From Volvariella volvacea V23 (Eukaryota > Basidiomycota > Agaricomycetes > Agaricales > Pluteaceae), in NCBI GenBank assembly GCA_000349905.1, contig KB722747.1:227167-291166 (forward strand): 64,000 bases of DNA, written 5' to 3'. Shown here piece after piece: positions 13,083 through 24,390 of the stretch (position 1 is the stretch's first letter; every line of letters starts with the position of its first letter). The notes below the pieces were generated by a model. It was not told the origin of the DNA, did no database searches, and saw nothing but the letters and a program-made list of their open reading frames with translations. Position numbers and translations under genes: made by a program.

Positions 13083-13738
13083 TAAAATCTTGGTTAGGAA
13101 GCTAGCCTACCTGTACGATTATACCGATGATTCCTGAGAACCCTTTCCTTACCTCAGAGACACTTACCTAGAGTCTACCTTCAGTTTGCTTTTTATATCT
13201 TTCTATCGATTTGATTTGTATACTCGTCCAGATCTCGATACTTTTCTGATTTTTATGGATACCAATGTGTACATTAACTGTGAATAAAGGGATCAATTCG
13301 ATTGCTAGGTTACTCAATACTCACCAACCCAATGAGAAACATCTTGTACCCGCCTTTGATTAAAACTAGAGTCGTCGTGAATAAGAAGCCATTGAAGATG
13401 AAAGGGCTCAAAGGCAGCACCGGGTGGGTGTACGTGGCTCGGCATTAGCCGTTCTCGGCTTCCCCAACTGAAAGCGCCACGAGGCTATCTCCGGACCTGC
13501 GTACGTAATGGTCGCGCGAGCAGGATGCGAGTGCCACACCAACAAAGGGTCTTCGCTGGGATCTGTTAGGTGACCATGCGCTAGGTGAACTCGCTAAAAA
13601 CAAGTAGATCAATTCCTTCGCCATCAGGTAGATGGCAATTGCTTCAAGCGATCCAAAAGGCCCCTATGTGCCACGGATGAAACAAACAGAAAAGGGAAGA
13701 AGGAGCCTCGAAACGCCGCATACAAGTTGAACCGTACC

Positions 13739-14223
13739 ATGAACTTCATAGAGCAACCTTTATCCCCTGAGCTCTCAGATTCATCCGACTCCGATGCAGA
13801 CAGTCGAAGAACCATATTAGACTCTCCCAATACCAGTGTCTACGACGACGATTCCGACGCAGATGACATACCGCCACCATTAATACCATGGACGATTGAC
13901 CATAAAGAAGACCAATGTATGTAGCATACGGTATGCAGCCTGAGGTAGAGTAACAACCCGTTCCTCTTTTAGATCGAAGACTATACATTACATGGCATTG
14001 GACTTATGATGAGGCTGACTATCTTCAAGGTGCGTGCGCGCGTTACTTCTTACCGCCGCATTCGATTGAGAGCATCTTTCCAATAGGCCATGGCGTGCTG
14101 CTAGATTTACTTGACGAGTCTGCAATAGCGGAGCAACTGTCAGAAACAAGGAGATCTATTGAGGACGCAAGTCTATTTAACGAGTTTCTGCAATTAGCGG
14201 CACTCGTTGAAAGTTATATGTAA
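13739..14223 (+). CDS. Small acidic protein, RRLRS companion gene
   Basis: Unrecognised gene. Exons 13739-13916, 13973-14029 and 14087-14223 join in frame to 123 aa (127 if the ATG at 13727 is used). The N-terminal half is very acidic and Ser-rich (SDSSDSDADSRR, DDDSDADDIPPPL). The C-terminal half is probably helical (RLYITWHWTYDEADYL, GHGVLLDLLDESAIAEQL, FNEFLQLAALVESYM). Introns have canonical borders (gtatgt...ttttag and gtgcgt...aatag). A decayed copy of exons 2-3 lies at 16690-16928 in the second half of the tandem duplication. The tight pairing with an RRLRS-family gene suggests they were duplicated as a unit; a joint role is only a guess. Confidence 0.5.
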
Positions 14224-14439
14224 ATAAATTTAGACGCTGAATGATATCCGAGTTCATACGAGGGGTCATGTTGAAGGGCCAACATTCTGGTTAATTTAGG
14301 AATTGGGATGGCGAGTGCCAGTGGATCGCGGGCGACGTTGTAAGTTTGCTCATGTCTAGTCAGCCTCCGGTTCGTGGGATAGATTAATATATATGTAGAG
14401 AAGAAAAAATCATCGTAGTAAAAAGTAACTTTAACTCAA

Positions 14440-15880
14440 GCCTTATATAGAACCAGGGCTCCGAGCAGTAGATCCATAAACTTGCTTGAGCACGAGGTTC
14501 GAGACGAGTATGAACGGAGTCCAAAGATTAGATAGTTCAATGATCCTTGCGTTTGATTTCTACCTGCTGGAGCTGCGCATTGCGGCACATTTCCAATCCT
14601 CTTCGAGAAGTTCGAGAAACCTCCCCAGATTTCATGCGAGTTCCCCCAGAGCCTGAGTCCCAGCCTGGAGCACAAGCTGAGTTTCTTGATATGACCACTC
14701 TCGTTCCTTCGCCTGGTTCGATTCCTCCGCGCTTCGCAAGAAGCTCACGCTCCCCTCCAGCTCTCCAATACCCACTTTCACCCCTACAGCGCGTACTAGA
14801 GGTTACTTCTGTCGAATCCCTTGAGCCAACCGATAATGCGCGGCCATCATCTCCCGTTGAAGGAGTATCTTCGCCGGCCTTGGTCCCCGACTCCTCTGAA
14901 CATGCCCCAGAAGCAAGAATGCCCCGTGCAGACGTAGAGTCTAATTCTACAGCTGCAGACACCGGAGACAAAACTCAAGAACCCAACAACAACACTATGG
15001 ATAACACACCGGAAATAATCCGGCTGACGTCCCAAATAATGCCGCTGCTGGCCAATCGAGTAATGCCGCGAGTGCCACGTGCAGCGATGGAACTGGCACC
15101 ATGACTACACCATTGTCCGATCCTACCCCCCGGATCCCCGCCCGTCGCCCTGTCCGAGCTCCCCTACACCGAGAGGGCGCGATAATTATCCTATCAGAGC
15201 AAGATAACCCCGACCCTGAGTCTCTCGCCCACCTAAATGTTGATCCCCCGACTGTTCTAGTGACCGACGGCGCTGGGATATCAAGTGTACCTGCTTCAAT
15301 TCTTCCGACCGTCACCAACTACAAACATGAGACAAAACCAGAAGCTCCTGCCGATATGTCAGTAGTGACATCAGAAGCAGGCAATCTAGGCAAGGTTGCA
15401 CCGGGGGAGCAGTCTTGCAAAATTGAACATGAGCAGGAAGAACGAGAGGGAGGGAACGAGAAAAATGAGGAGGCATCAAAGAGGACGACGAAGAGGACAG
15501 CCACAGGCGAGGGCAAGGGCAGGGGTAAAGAGACTGTGGCTGAAAACACAGAAGAAGAAATGGGAAATGGGAGGCCGCAGCCTAATACGCGAGCAAAGAG
15601 CGTAGTAATAGCAAAGGAAGCCGTATTGGAGGAGCTTGGAGATGAGAAAGAAGAGAGAGGGGGCGAGCAGAAGCTATCAGGGAGGGGCAATAAAGGCAAG
15701 GAAAAGGCAGAACCCACGAATGCGAAGTCCAAGATTGGGCGGCAAAGCCGTGTCACATCTGCTGCAATGGGTAAAAAGAGAGCTAGGGAGATGGAGAAGG
15801 TGGATGAAGAGGTGGAAAAGAAAGACGAGGACGCAAGACCTACCAGGCGCCTTCGCTCAACGCGCAACAAGCGCCTCTAA
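14440..15880 (+). pseudogene. Truncated, frameshifted RRLRS-family copy
   Basis: This is the family member of unit A. At about 14600 the sequence jumps from the upstream region of the gene at 17455 (match to 17130-17265) straight into its third exon (match from about 18297, VRETSPDF). It therefore lacks the promoter element, exons 1-2 and the start of exon 3. A two-base length difference near 15000-15010 then shifts the frame, so the ORF ending at 15104 continues in another frame from about 15040 to 15880. Recognisable parts include PPRFARSSRSPPALQYPL, VRAPLHREGAIIILSEQ and the tail ARPTRRLRSTRNKRL. The 15040-15880 frame is still free of stops, so a shortened product cannot be excluded. Confidence 0.75.
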
Positions 15881-16689
15881 TCGATGGCCATCAGCGGCGC
15901 GACAGACACGATTGTGGGCGATAAACGCACCAGCCATGTTGTGATTGCAATGATCTTGACGAACTCCCTCCTTTCAGTTCCATTTTTTGTCTTGCTCATC
16001 TCTTTTTGTCTTGCCTCTATGTATTGAATTGCAACAGAAGAATAATCCTGTACTTTAGCATTCATGTTACAGCGATACCTACCTACCCAGTGATATCCCT
16101 CTCCCATGTTTCTCTTGTTTGTCAAGACTTGTGTTCACGTTAATCTTGTTCCAATGACATTTGTGATTTTAATCTTTATCAGCGTTGAACGAAATCAAAT
16201 CGATTGATCAGCTCGCCCACGCACCATTGCATTCAATTCCGTCCAAAACAAGGGAGGTAGTTTCTAACCATGACATCGGTGTAATCTCAACTGGAGGGAT
16301 GCAGAACAAGGAGATGAGCGATGTAGTTTCAGTTTGGTCTTTATATCTTTACATCAGTTTGAATGTTGTATTCTCGTCTAGATCTCCATGCCTTTCTGGT
16401 ATCAGTGTGTACATCAGCTATAAATAAAGGGATCGATTCGATTACTAGGTTATATTTACTCACCAATCCAATGAAGAACTATAGGTATTTGATTAAGACA
16501 AGAATCATTGTGAATAAGAAGTCCTTTTGAAGACGAGCTCAAAGGCGGGTATGTGTATGTGGCTAGGGATTAGCCGCTTCGACTTCCCCAATTGGAAGCG
16601 CCACGAGGCTATCTGCGTACGTAATTGTGGCAATTTAAGCGCCTAAATGCTTGCACCAAAAGGTTTTCGCCTGGAACCATTTCTTTTTT

Positions 16690-16928
16690 TCAGATGGAAG
16701 ACTATACGTTATATGACCTTGGACTTATCACGAAACTGAGAGTCTACAAAGTGCGCGCAAGCATCATTTCCCACATTATGACTCGATTAAGAGGACCTTG
16801 GCCAACAGGACACGGGATGCTGCTGGAAGAAGGACTTGATAAGTGACGGAAATCGAGAGATTTATTGAGGGTGCAAATCTATTTAATGAGTTTCTGCAAC
16901 TAGCTGCACTCGTTGAAAGTTATTCGTA
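16690..16928 (+). pseudogene. Remnant of the acidic companion gene
   Basis: It matches exons 2 and 3 of the gene at 13739-14223 (GGAAGACTATACGTTATATG; AATGAGTTTCTGCAACTAGC). In the frame used by the intact gene, exon 2 meets TGA after about seven codons, and another TGA follows the GHGMLLEE block. The acidic first exon is missing. The stretch ends with the same VESY-stop region as the intact copy. Confidence 0.7.
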
Positions 16929-17302
16929 GATAAACTTGGAAGCCGAATGATATTCTCATTTGAACGAGGCATCGTAACCCAAAAGCCAAGATTAGTGATT
17001 CAGGAGTGGCATTATAAATTCGTAAGCTCACGTCTAATCAGCTTCCAGTTCACGACATAAACAAATAGATGGGTAAAGAAGAATAGTAAGAGGTAATTTT
17101 AACGCTGAACTTAGACGATGCCTCTGTTTCAAGTTATTAGATACACGAACCTGTTCAAGCACTCAGTTCGAGATGAATATGAATGGGGTTCAAAGATTAG
17201 GTATCCCAATGACCCTTGTGTTCGACTTCTACACGCTGGAGTTGCATACTGTGGCACATTTCCAATCCCTTTCGAGCGTACAAAGCAAGATCTCCAATGC
17301 AA

Positions 17303-17334
17303 AAATGTGGCACGGTGCTATGAGGTATTTAAAA
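17303..17334 (+). promoter_or_regulatory. Shared RRLRS-family promoter element, gene 2
   Basis: AAATGTGGCA at 17303-17312 and GTATTTAAAA at 17325-17334, about 130 bp before the ATG at 17455. The second block is a good TATA box. The same pair precedes the genes at 11119 and 37210, and it is absent from the truncated copy in unit A. Confidence 0.5.
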
Positions 17335-17454
17335 CCCGTTCGCGTGACTTGTCCTTTCTTTTCAAAACTACCATCCTCGCTCTAGACGCCCCCACTCCCC
17401 CATACATACTCCACAACCACTTGCATACCATTCCACTTACTCCGTGGGACAATT

Positions 17455-19765
17455 ATGTCTGCCCCAGAGTTCACCAGCCCCAGTAGTCAGCTCATCGTCC
17501 AAGAACTCCCTACTTTCACAACGCGCGAATCGCAAGTCGCCGACCTCTTGAGTTCATTCAGTGCCACAGCCCGTCGAGCCACAGCATTCCTCGCCTGCTG
17601 GCCATCCAACGATGGGAGCATCGCGTCGTCGTTATTGTCCTTTGCGGCAAATGTGGCCGGTGTCCTGCCTACCCAGGAATCCGAAGAGGACTTGCAACGC
17701 GCTGTGTGAGTATTATGCCTAGGGGTTGTCCTCAATCTCTAGAACTAATAAATGCACTGTCAGTGTCGCTATGATTGAGAAGATGAGATCGGCACAGGCG
17801 TACGTTGATTATATGCCACTACATTCACTCAGCCCGCTCACCAACACGACTGGAAACAGAGATTTATCCATTACGCGCACGACATCCAACTGCAAAACCC
17901 AACCCACTGGGAACACTTTGGAAAACGATAACCCGGCCACAGCCACAGACGAAGCCGCCAGCTCCAGTGATGCAGGTGCCACACATGCCTCTACCACGAT
18001 AGACGAACCCAAAGTTGAAGCTGAATCCACTCAAGCTTCTCAAGTACCATCCCAAATCGCATCATCAGCACAAGCTCCTACGAATACAACTCCCACTCCC
18101 GACGACGACCAGAGTGAATCTGCGAACGTACATGTCACATCCACAAGCAGCACAGACGACTCAGATGCTGATGAAGATGAAGAGCCCGACGAGCAAACGC
18201 ATCCAAAGAGGCGGCGGGAGCTGTTCGTGATGCGCACAAGGTGGCAATCTGAAGACCATTCGAGAAGCCATTCGAATAGCCCATCACTGACCGCAGTTCG
18301 AGAAACCTCGCCAGATTTCGTGCAAGTCCCCTTAGAGTCCGTAGCCCAGCTTGAAGCACAAGTTGAGTTTCTTGATCTGACCACTCTCGTTCCTTCTCCT
18401 GGTTCGGTTCCCCCACGCTTCGCTCGAAGCTCGCACTCTCCTCCAGCTCTCCAATACCCGCCTTCATCATACCCACAACCCACAACAGAGATCACTCCCA
18501 TCCAACTAAGTCATGATGCACCAGCACTACCTTCCGAAGATCGACCTTCTTCTTCGGCGTTGGATCGTGACCTCTCGCCTGCACAGGTTCTAGTTGCGGG
18601 AACAAGCACAGCTCAGGCAGTCATAGAACCTAAACCCATTGCTTCGAACACCGGCAACACCACTCAACAGCCGAACAACAGCACTAAGGACGATGCCGGA
18701 GACAATCCAGCCAGTGTTCCTAACAATGCCGCTGCTGGTCAATCAAGCAGTGCTGCGAGTGCGTCAAACAGTGGGACTAGCGCTACAACTATCCAATCGT
18801 CCAATCCTACTCCCCTCATCCTTCCTCCCCGCCTTGTCCGGGCTCCCCTGCGTCGAGAGGGCGCGATAGTCATCCCATCAGAGCAAAATAATTCCGCCTC
18901 TCTCCCCCACCGAAATGTTGATCCGCCGACTGTGCGAGCGGACAGCGGTACCAGTGCGCCAGGTGGACCTGCTCCAACTCTTCCGACAGCCCCCAACTCG
19001 CAACGTGAAACAGAACCAAATCCTCGCCGCCTTGTCCGGATCCGCCTGCGTCGAGAGGGCGCAATAATCATTCCACCGACAGACGTGGATTCGTTGACTG
19101 TCCAAGAGGCTGGCAGGGTTGACACATCCGGTCCAATCCGCCCGACCGCGTCCAGCCCACAACTTGAGACGGGGCCACTAGTTTCTGCTGAGGCATCCAC
19201 GGTGACACCAGGAGCAGATAAATCAGGCGAGCCTGCAGCGGAGGAAGAGCCTCGCGAAAGCGCATCTGAGGAAAAACAACAGGATCAAAACGAGGAAGTG
19301 CACGAGCAGGAGGAACAGGAGCAGGCGCCGAAGAAGACTAGGAAGAGGGCAGTCTCAGCCAAGGGAAAGGGAAAAGAGATCGTGGATAAAAACAAGAAAG
19401 AGAAGGAGAACAAAAGGCCTAGGCCTAATACGCGAGCAAGGGACAGGGCTGTGACAAAGGAAGCCGTATTGGGGAAGATTGAATGCGAGAAAAAAGAGCC
19501 AGAGGAAGAGCCAGGATCATCGGGGAGTGGTAGTAAAGGCAAGGAAAAGGCGAAAGAATTGATAGAGGTGGTACAGGAACTAGAAGAGCACGCTGACACC
19601 AAGACGAAGCCAAAGACTAGGCAACAAAGCCGTGCCACTACCGCAACAAAAGGCAAAAAGAGAGCTAGAGAGGTGGAGAAAGTGGATGAAGAGATGGAAG
19701 AGAGAGGTGAGGACGTAAGACCTACCAGGCGCCTTCGCTCCACGAGCAACAAGAAACGCATCTAA
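17455..19765 (+). CDS. RRLRS-family protein 2, function unknown
   Basis: Exons 17455-17705, 17764-17799 and 17860-19765 give 730 aa. The 60-nt second intron is a multiple of three without stops, so its retention would only add 20 residues. The N-terminal exon (TARRATAFLACWPSNDG) ends in phase 2 before a 36-nt exon (VAMIEKMRSAQ), exactly as in the gene at 35119-37210. Downstream come a Ser/Asp/Glu-rich part (DDSDADEDEEPDEQ), a basic patch (HPKRRREL), PPRFARSSHSPPALQYPP near residue 280, and two copies of the REGA motif, PRLVRAPLRREGAIVIPSEQ near residue 420 and RRLVRIRLRREGAIIIPP near 485. The last 170 residues are Lys/Glu-rich and end VRPTRRLRSTSNKKRI. A nuclear role is inferred from composition only. 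Confidence 0.75.
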
Positions 19766-20220
19766 TCGAATCGGCGACGCAATAGGTGTGGTTGTGGACA
19801 ACAAACGTACCGTCTATTTTATGCTTGTGTAACGATCTTTACGATCTTTCTCTTTCTAGTTCCGGCTTTTGTCTTTTTGTTTTGCCTCTTTCTTCTGTCT
19901 TACCTCCATAAATTGCAACAAAGAAAAAAAATAATCCTGTACTTTAGCGCCCCCACCACAACAATACCTACCCCTGCTACCTAGTGATTCTTCCTCCCTC
20001 GTTTCTCTTGCTTGTCGAGACTTGTATCCACATCAATCTTGTTCCAATGGCATTTGTGATTTTCATCTGTATTAAAATTGAACGATACAACCAATTTGAT
20101 CAATCAGCTCGCCCACTCACCGTTATATTCACTCCCATCTAATACAAATGGCTTATTTGCCAATATCAGTGTAACTTTGGACTGAGGTGATGCAAAACAA
20201 GGTAGGCAAGATAGATGTTG

Positions 20221-20737
20221 TTGAGGTTGAAAGGAACAAACACGCATCCGACTCCGAAATTGTGTTTGTTTGATTTCTGTGCCCACGCATATGATCACCA
20301 AACCATAGTTGCTCCCTAATTGTAAATCCGTCCCCTAGCATTATTACCAATAATTCGTAAAATGCTGACATATTTATTCGACCGGACGGTATTATGCACC
20401 TCGTCAGCTAGGCACTATGTAGTACATGTATAGGATGACATGTAAGGCCGTGGGTTCGCCTTATAACCTCAAAATTCACCTCGCCAATCTATCGACAAAC
20501 TCCCGAAGATTTGCATGCACAGTCCCCTACCCAAGGATAGCCCAAATGGAGTCATGAGGGACAGGGATAAAGAGAGTTTGCAGAGTAAAGATCCGCTACG
20601 TTAGGACACAAAGGTACGTTACAGCTAATGTACACACAACACAATCCCAGTAAAAACTAGCACCTTCAAAGTCGTAACTCAACCGTGGCCATATGCCCTC
20701 CTACCTCCAAATTGTCCACGACCACTACCCCAGATTG
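20221..20737. other. Intergenic region
   Basis: This lies between the end of duplication unit B and the F-box gene at 20738. Nothing recognisable is seen; it probably holds 3' sequence of the minus-strand F-box gene. Confidence 0.3.
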
Positions 20738-22888
20738 CTACAAATTGCTCAACCACCAAGCCCTGCTTCCCTCCATCTCATTGATAACAAACCGCTCCAC
20801 TCCTTGATTGACCTTCCAAACGCTTTCCACCAACTCCCTTCTCCATTTCATCTGATCCCTCAGATACACATCTTCCGGGACTTTCAACTTGATTATTAGT
20901 TTTTCAAGGGAAGGAAAGCGGCTGATGAGGTAGGGAAGATTAGGCCAGATCGGCCAGTCGATGAGCGTGAGCGTTGTTATCCAGGGAACTGTGAGTGGCC
21001 CGAGGGACGCAGATGGGGCGTTAGACGGAGATGAGGGTTGGACGTTTGATTGTGCAGACGGCAGCGGCAGCGGAGAATGAAGGGAGGTAGGAGAGGGAAG
21101 ACGAGGAACCTTCAGATTCAACAAGCGATCGATAGTACCTTGATTCACTGTTGTAAACTCGAGATCTGTAATCCTTCCATGAAGCGCTAATCTCGCGATT
21201 GCCTGCAGAGCTTCAGAGAGCGTATGTTCCGTTTCCTTGGTGAGTCCTTGTATTTTAATGGTATGCAGGTCACGGAAGGGGTTCGGAGTGTCGGGAGCAG
21301 TACGCATAATGGTGTTTGGAGTGGAAATGGCGTTGGCGTTGGTCGCTTGTGCTGGCGGTTGCACCAAATCCGAATCACGACCGGGCCCGGGACCGTTCAG
21401 GGCGAAAGAGATGTAGGAGGGACTCGCTATCAGCTGTTCCAATCCCGGCAACTTCAGCTTGGGATGTCCGATCCCATTCCCATTCCCATTTCCCTTCGCC
21501 TGTGCCTGCCCTTGACCACGAATAGCGTCAAGATTTATCGGAACACGGTGGTCGTGGTGCAGTATCGTGACATTAGGATGTCGGTTCAAGAACAATGTGC
21601 TGTCGAGAGTACTGATAGCTCTGGACCAGATGCCGACCTCCAGGAGGTTCGGGAGGTTGAGGGATTGGAGGACTAAAGACCATTCTGATGACGAGAGGGA
21701 ATCAAGGGAGAGGTCGAGGTGGGTTATCAGGAAAGAGTCGATGGTGATTAGGGTCCACGAGTGGGCTGGCGGTGGGTCTGCATTGTCACCGATATAGCTA
21801 TCACTGGGTCTTCTACTCCAGGACGACTTGGGTATGTTCTGTATCCTCAAGGTGATGATTGAATCCACCATCGGAGCAATCTTCATACCCCCATCATGTC
21901 CAGTCACATACGTATTATCCAGCCTATCCACATCATAACACCCCTTCCAAATCTTCCAGTTCCGGATACAATCCACCTTAGTAGTGAACAACCCGAGCGG
22001 AGTGATAACGAGTACAGCAGGAGTGTCAACGTGCCCAGCTAGCGAGCCAGTGTGGAGAAAATTGAACAGGGTTACGAGGAGCGATTTGCGGGACTGACGC
22101 GCCCGTGAAGTCGACGGGAGGGGTTGAGTAGGGGATGGAAGAAGGTTATCAGAAAAGTCCAGGTCTATCTCCTGCATCGCCCCGGTATACTTCCCACCCC
22201 CATTTCTATTCCCGCTTCCTAACTTCTGCACCAAGTCCCCCAATCGGTTGAGGTCTCCAATGCGGACGGGCATCCACTCCAGACCGGGGAATGTACAGGC
22301 CAACCTTGGCAACGATCTGATGAATAGGGCCATTCTAAGATACCGAATGGTATGGGATTGGATGTGCAATATGTCCTCCGAGCCTGAGCGACCTCCATCC
22401 TCATCATTACTAGAGAGGCTCCTATCTCCTTCCGCGCCACGTCTCCCGCCTGTCAAGTTTGCATAACTCAACGCACCGTGGTGAGGACGGGACAAGACCT
22501 CTTGTATAGCCAGCTCGTTAAACAGACGGGATACTTGTGCGAGTACAAGGAGTGTCCGATCGTCGGGGTACGTCAATATCAAGATAATGAGCTCAGTTGG
22601 GAAAGCGGTGAGAGAAGGAGATCGGGGTTCTTGCACTGAAAGCCGTGCATCGGCTGCATTCTTGACATCGTCTCCCTTGTTCCGTTTGCTTGTTGGGAAA
22701 GAAGATATCCAGCCGGAGGATTTAAATTTTGAGGGTGGAGAGGAGGGAGGCGTGCCCGTTCCCGTGCTTGTGCTTGTGCTTGTGCTTGTGCTTGTGCTCG
22801 GGTTCGGGGTGGAAGTCGATATCCGCCTTGGGACTAGTTTTCGTAACATCATTTTGGACCTTTGTAGTGGAGTGCGTGTTAGATACAA
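20738..22888 (-). CDS. Large single-exon F-box protein
   Basis: One uninterrupted frame of 716 aa. An ATG at 22852 (MMLRKLV) is an equally good start, giving about 704 aa. A low-complexity Ser/Thr/Pro-rich N-terminus comes first, followed by a typical F-box (TAFPTELIILILTYPDDRTL, LVLAQVSRLFNELA). The remainder resembles irregular LRRs (LTHLDLSLDSL, LPNLLEVGIWSRAI, ITTLTLIDWPIWPNLPYL, PSLEKLIIKLKVP). Probable SCF ubiquitin-ligase adaptor, substrate unknown. It is unusual here in lacking introns and in carrying a hexanucleotide repeat within the coding sequence. It is not closely related to the tandem F-box pair at 7.5-10.3 kb. Confidence 0.75.
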   Translation of the reverse strand: MYLTRTPLQRSKMMLRKLVPRRISTSTPNPSTSTSTSTSTSTGTGTPPSSPPSKFKSSGWISSFPTSKRNKGDDVKNAADARLSVQEPRSPSLTAFPTELIILILTYPDDRTLLVLAQVSRLFNELAIQEVLSRPHHGALSYANLTGGRRGAEGDRSLSSNDEDGGRSGSEDILHIQSHTIRYLRMALFIRSLPRLACTFPGLEWMPVRIGDLNRLGDLVQKLGSGNRNGGGKYTGAMQEIDLDFSDNLLPSPTQPLPSTSRARQSRKSLLVTLFNFLHTGSLAGHVDTPAVLVITPLGLFTTKVDCIRNWKIWKGCYDVDRLDNTYVTGHDGGMKIAPMVDSIITLRIQNIPKSSWSRRPSDSYIGDNADPPPAHSWTLITIDSFLITHLDLSLDSLSSSEWSLVLQSLNLPNLLEVGIWSRAISTLDSTLFLNRHPNVTILHHDHRVPINLDAIRGQGQAQAKGNGNGNGIGHPKLKLPGLEQLIASPSYISFALNGPGPGRDSDLVQPPAQATNANAISTPNTIMRTAPDTPNPFRDLHTIKIQGLTKETEHTLSEALQAIARLALHGRITDLEFTTVNQGTIDRLLNLKVPRLPSPTSLHSPLPLPSAQSNVQPSSPSNAPSASLGPLTVPWITTLTLIDWPIWPNLPYLISRFPSLEKLIIKLKVPEDVYLRDQMKWRRELVESVWKVNQGVERFVINEMEGSRAWWLSNL
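22764..22798 (-). repeat. In-frame hexanucleotide microsatellite
   Basis: About six units of GTGCTT (plus strand) within the F-box gene at 20738-22888. On the coding strand they read as alternating Ser-Thr. Length changes by whole units would keep the frame. Confidence 0.85.
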
Positions 22889-24390
22889 TATCCGAAAGCT
22901 CAGGCCTCAGGAGCGGTGGTTATACGCACTATCTTCCCTCACTTCGTCATCAATCGAAGGAAGTAACAAGGGTCCATCGCATCTTCCGTTTACCCCCACG
23001 ACGTTATATGAATGGGAACATTCCAGGAACACAACCTCTGATTTGGGCGGCAGATCCAAGTCTTGAATAACGCGGTGATATCTTGGACTCGGGAGGTGGT
23101 GGGAGTGAGAGCGCCACTAAAAGGGCCGAAAGAACCACGCGGACTTGGTTTGCGCTTGTATTTGATTGGTTGGTAGCAATCTCCCTGAGCGCGAGGCTGT
23201 GCACTGCAGGTACAAAATATATAGATCCATAGCGCCATTAGGATGTGTCTGGCTTGCAGCTGGGACTCCAGGTTCTTGAAGATCATTCGATTCTCTGCCT
23301 TGTCAAGGCCATTGGCATTGTGGTGCTGACAAGGATCGTCACAACGACGATCATGGCTGCATAGCCAACACCTCGACTGTTATCTGAGCCATAGAATACC
23401 GACGCACGTTCCCCCGTCTGGTACCTGTCGGCCGAGATAATCTCTCAATTCCCAAATGGTATATGACGGGTCAAGCAATCTACGTTGGTCATCACAACAC
23501 ACGGATGCAGTCCGCACTGGCAATGCTGAATTAACGGAAGGCGACTCATTCGCCGATCGCATAAAGCTAGTACAGAGATACGTACTGTAGGAGTGGGCGG
23601 TCTGTCGGTCCAGGATCGGGACACAATGGAATGAAATTCCGATTTGAGCTGTAGTGAAGGAGCTGGCGCATCGGCTCGATTTTAGAAACGAAAATGATCG
23701 GTAGTACAAATACGGGAACCAGTTTGGTAGTGTAATTGGACGAAATTGTGGAAGTACAAGTTATATACTCAGGGGCTCTGCTTTTACGTGGCCGGCTGTG
23801 GGGAAACCATCGAATTCCAGACACGAACCCACTTTCGAGCGGTGTTCGTACCGTGCAAAGCCAGCATGTCGTGAATGCTGTTGTCACCATAGCAAAGGCT
23901 GCTGTATTCAAAATCGGTCCCATCAGATAGATCGTCGACTCTAAAACGCGAATCGGCGGTGTTTGTGAGTGACTGGTGGGGTATGCAGTGGCACGAGACC
24001 AAGGAATGGAACATACACCCTGCAAATGACTTAGAATGTCTCGAGTACGCTCCGGGTTCCCCTAGGCAACTAGAACCAGGAGCTCAATGAAAAAGGGAGG
24101 ACATAGCCTAAAGATGAGGTAATGGGGCAACTTAAAGATATGCGAATGAGCCAGAATGAGCCGTAGGTTACCCGATCAAATGGGTTCGCTGCTTCCAGTA
24201 ATCTAGGAATGGATCTTTCCCCGCCAACCGGCATACTGATGCTCCCTGCTATTCACGAGGCACCAGTAGAAGTTTTAATTGCAATTCTTTAATAATGAGC
24301 GGTGCAGAGTGTTTATGAATGAAATTTGATAGTCTATATGAAGACTCGGGCATGACAGTATGTGTGAAGAATGACAACATGCGCGGGTAA
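22889..24390. other. Unassigned region with minus-strand ORFs
   Basis: The longest minus-strand ORF (23567-24025) contains a hydrophobic stretch (YLMGPILNTAAFAMVTTAFT), and shorter ORFs lie at 22990-23286 and 23380-23709. They may be exons of a further membrane protein or a decayed neighbour of the DUF6534 gene, but I could not assemble a convincing model. Confidence 0.25.

Larger units (their letters stand above)
13187..16333 (+). repeat. Tandem duplication unit A
   Basis: This segment and 16334-20220 align in order over most of their length: the 3' flank with AATAAAGGGATC, the block GCGCCACGAGGCTATCT (13470-13490 and 16600-16616), the acidic small gene, the family gene and its 3' flank (AATAATCCTGTACTTTAGC in both). 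The units abut head to tail near 16333. Borders were judged by eye and may be off by tens of bases. Confidence 0.75.
16334..20220 (+). repeat. Tandem duplication unit B
   Basis: Second unit of the tandem duplication described at 13187-16333. It is about 0.7 kb longer, mainly because the family gene here keeps the roughly 1 kb that unit A has lost. In this unit the family gene is intact and the acidic companion gene is decayed. Homology to unit A continues past the family gene through CTTGTTCCAATGGCATTTGT (about 20040) to roughly 20220. Confidence 0.75.
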
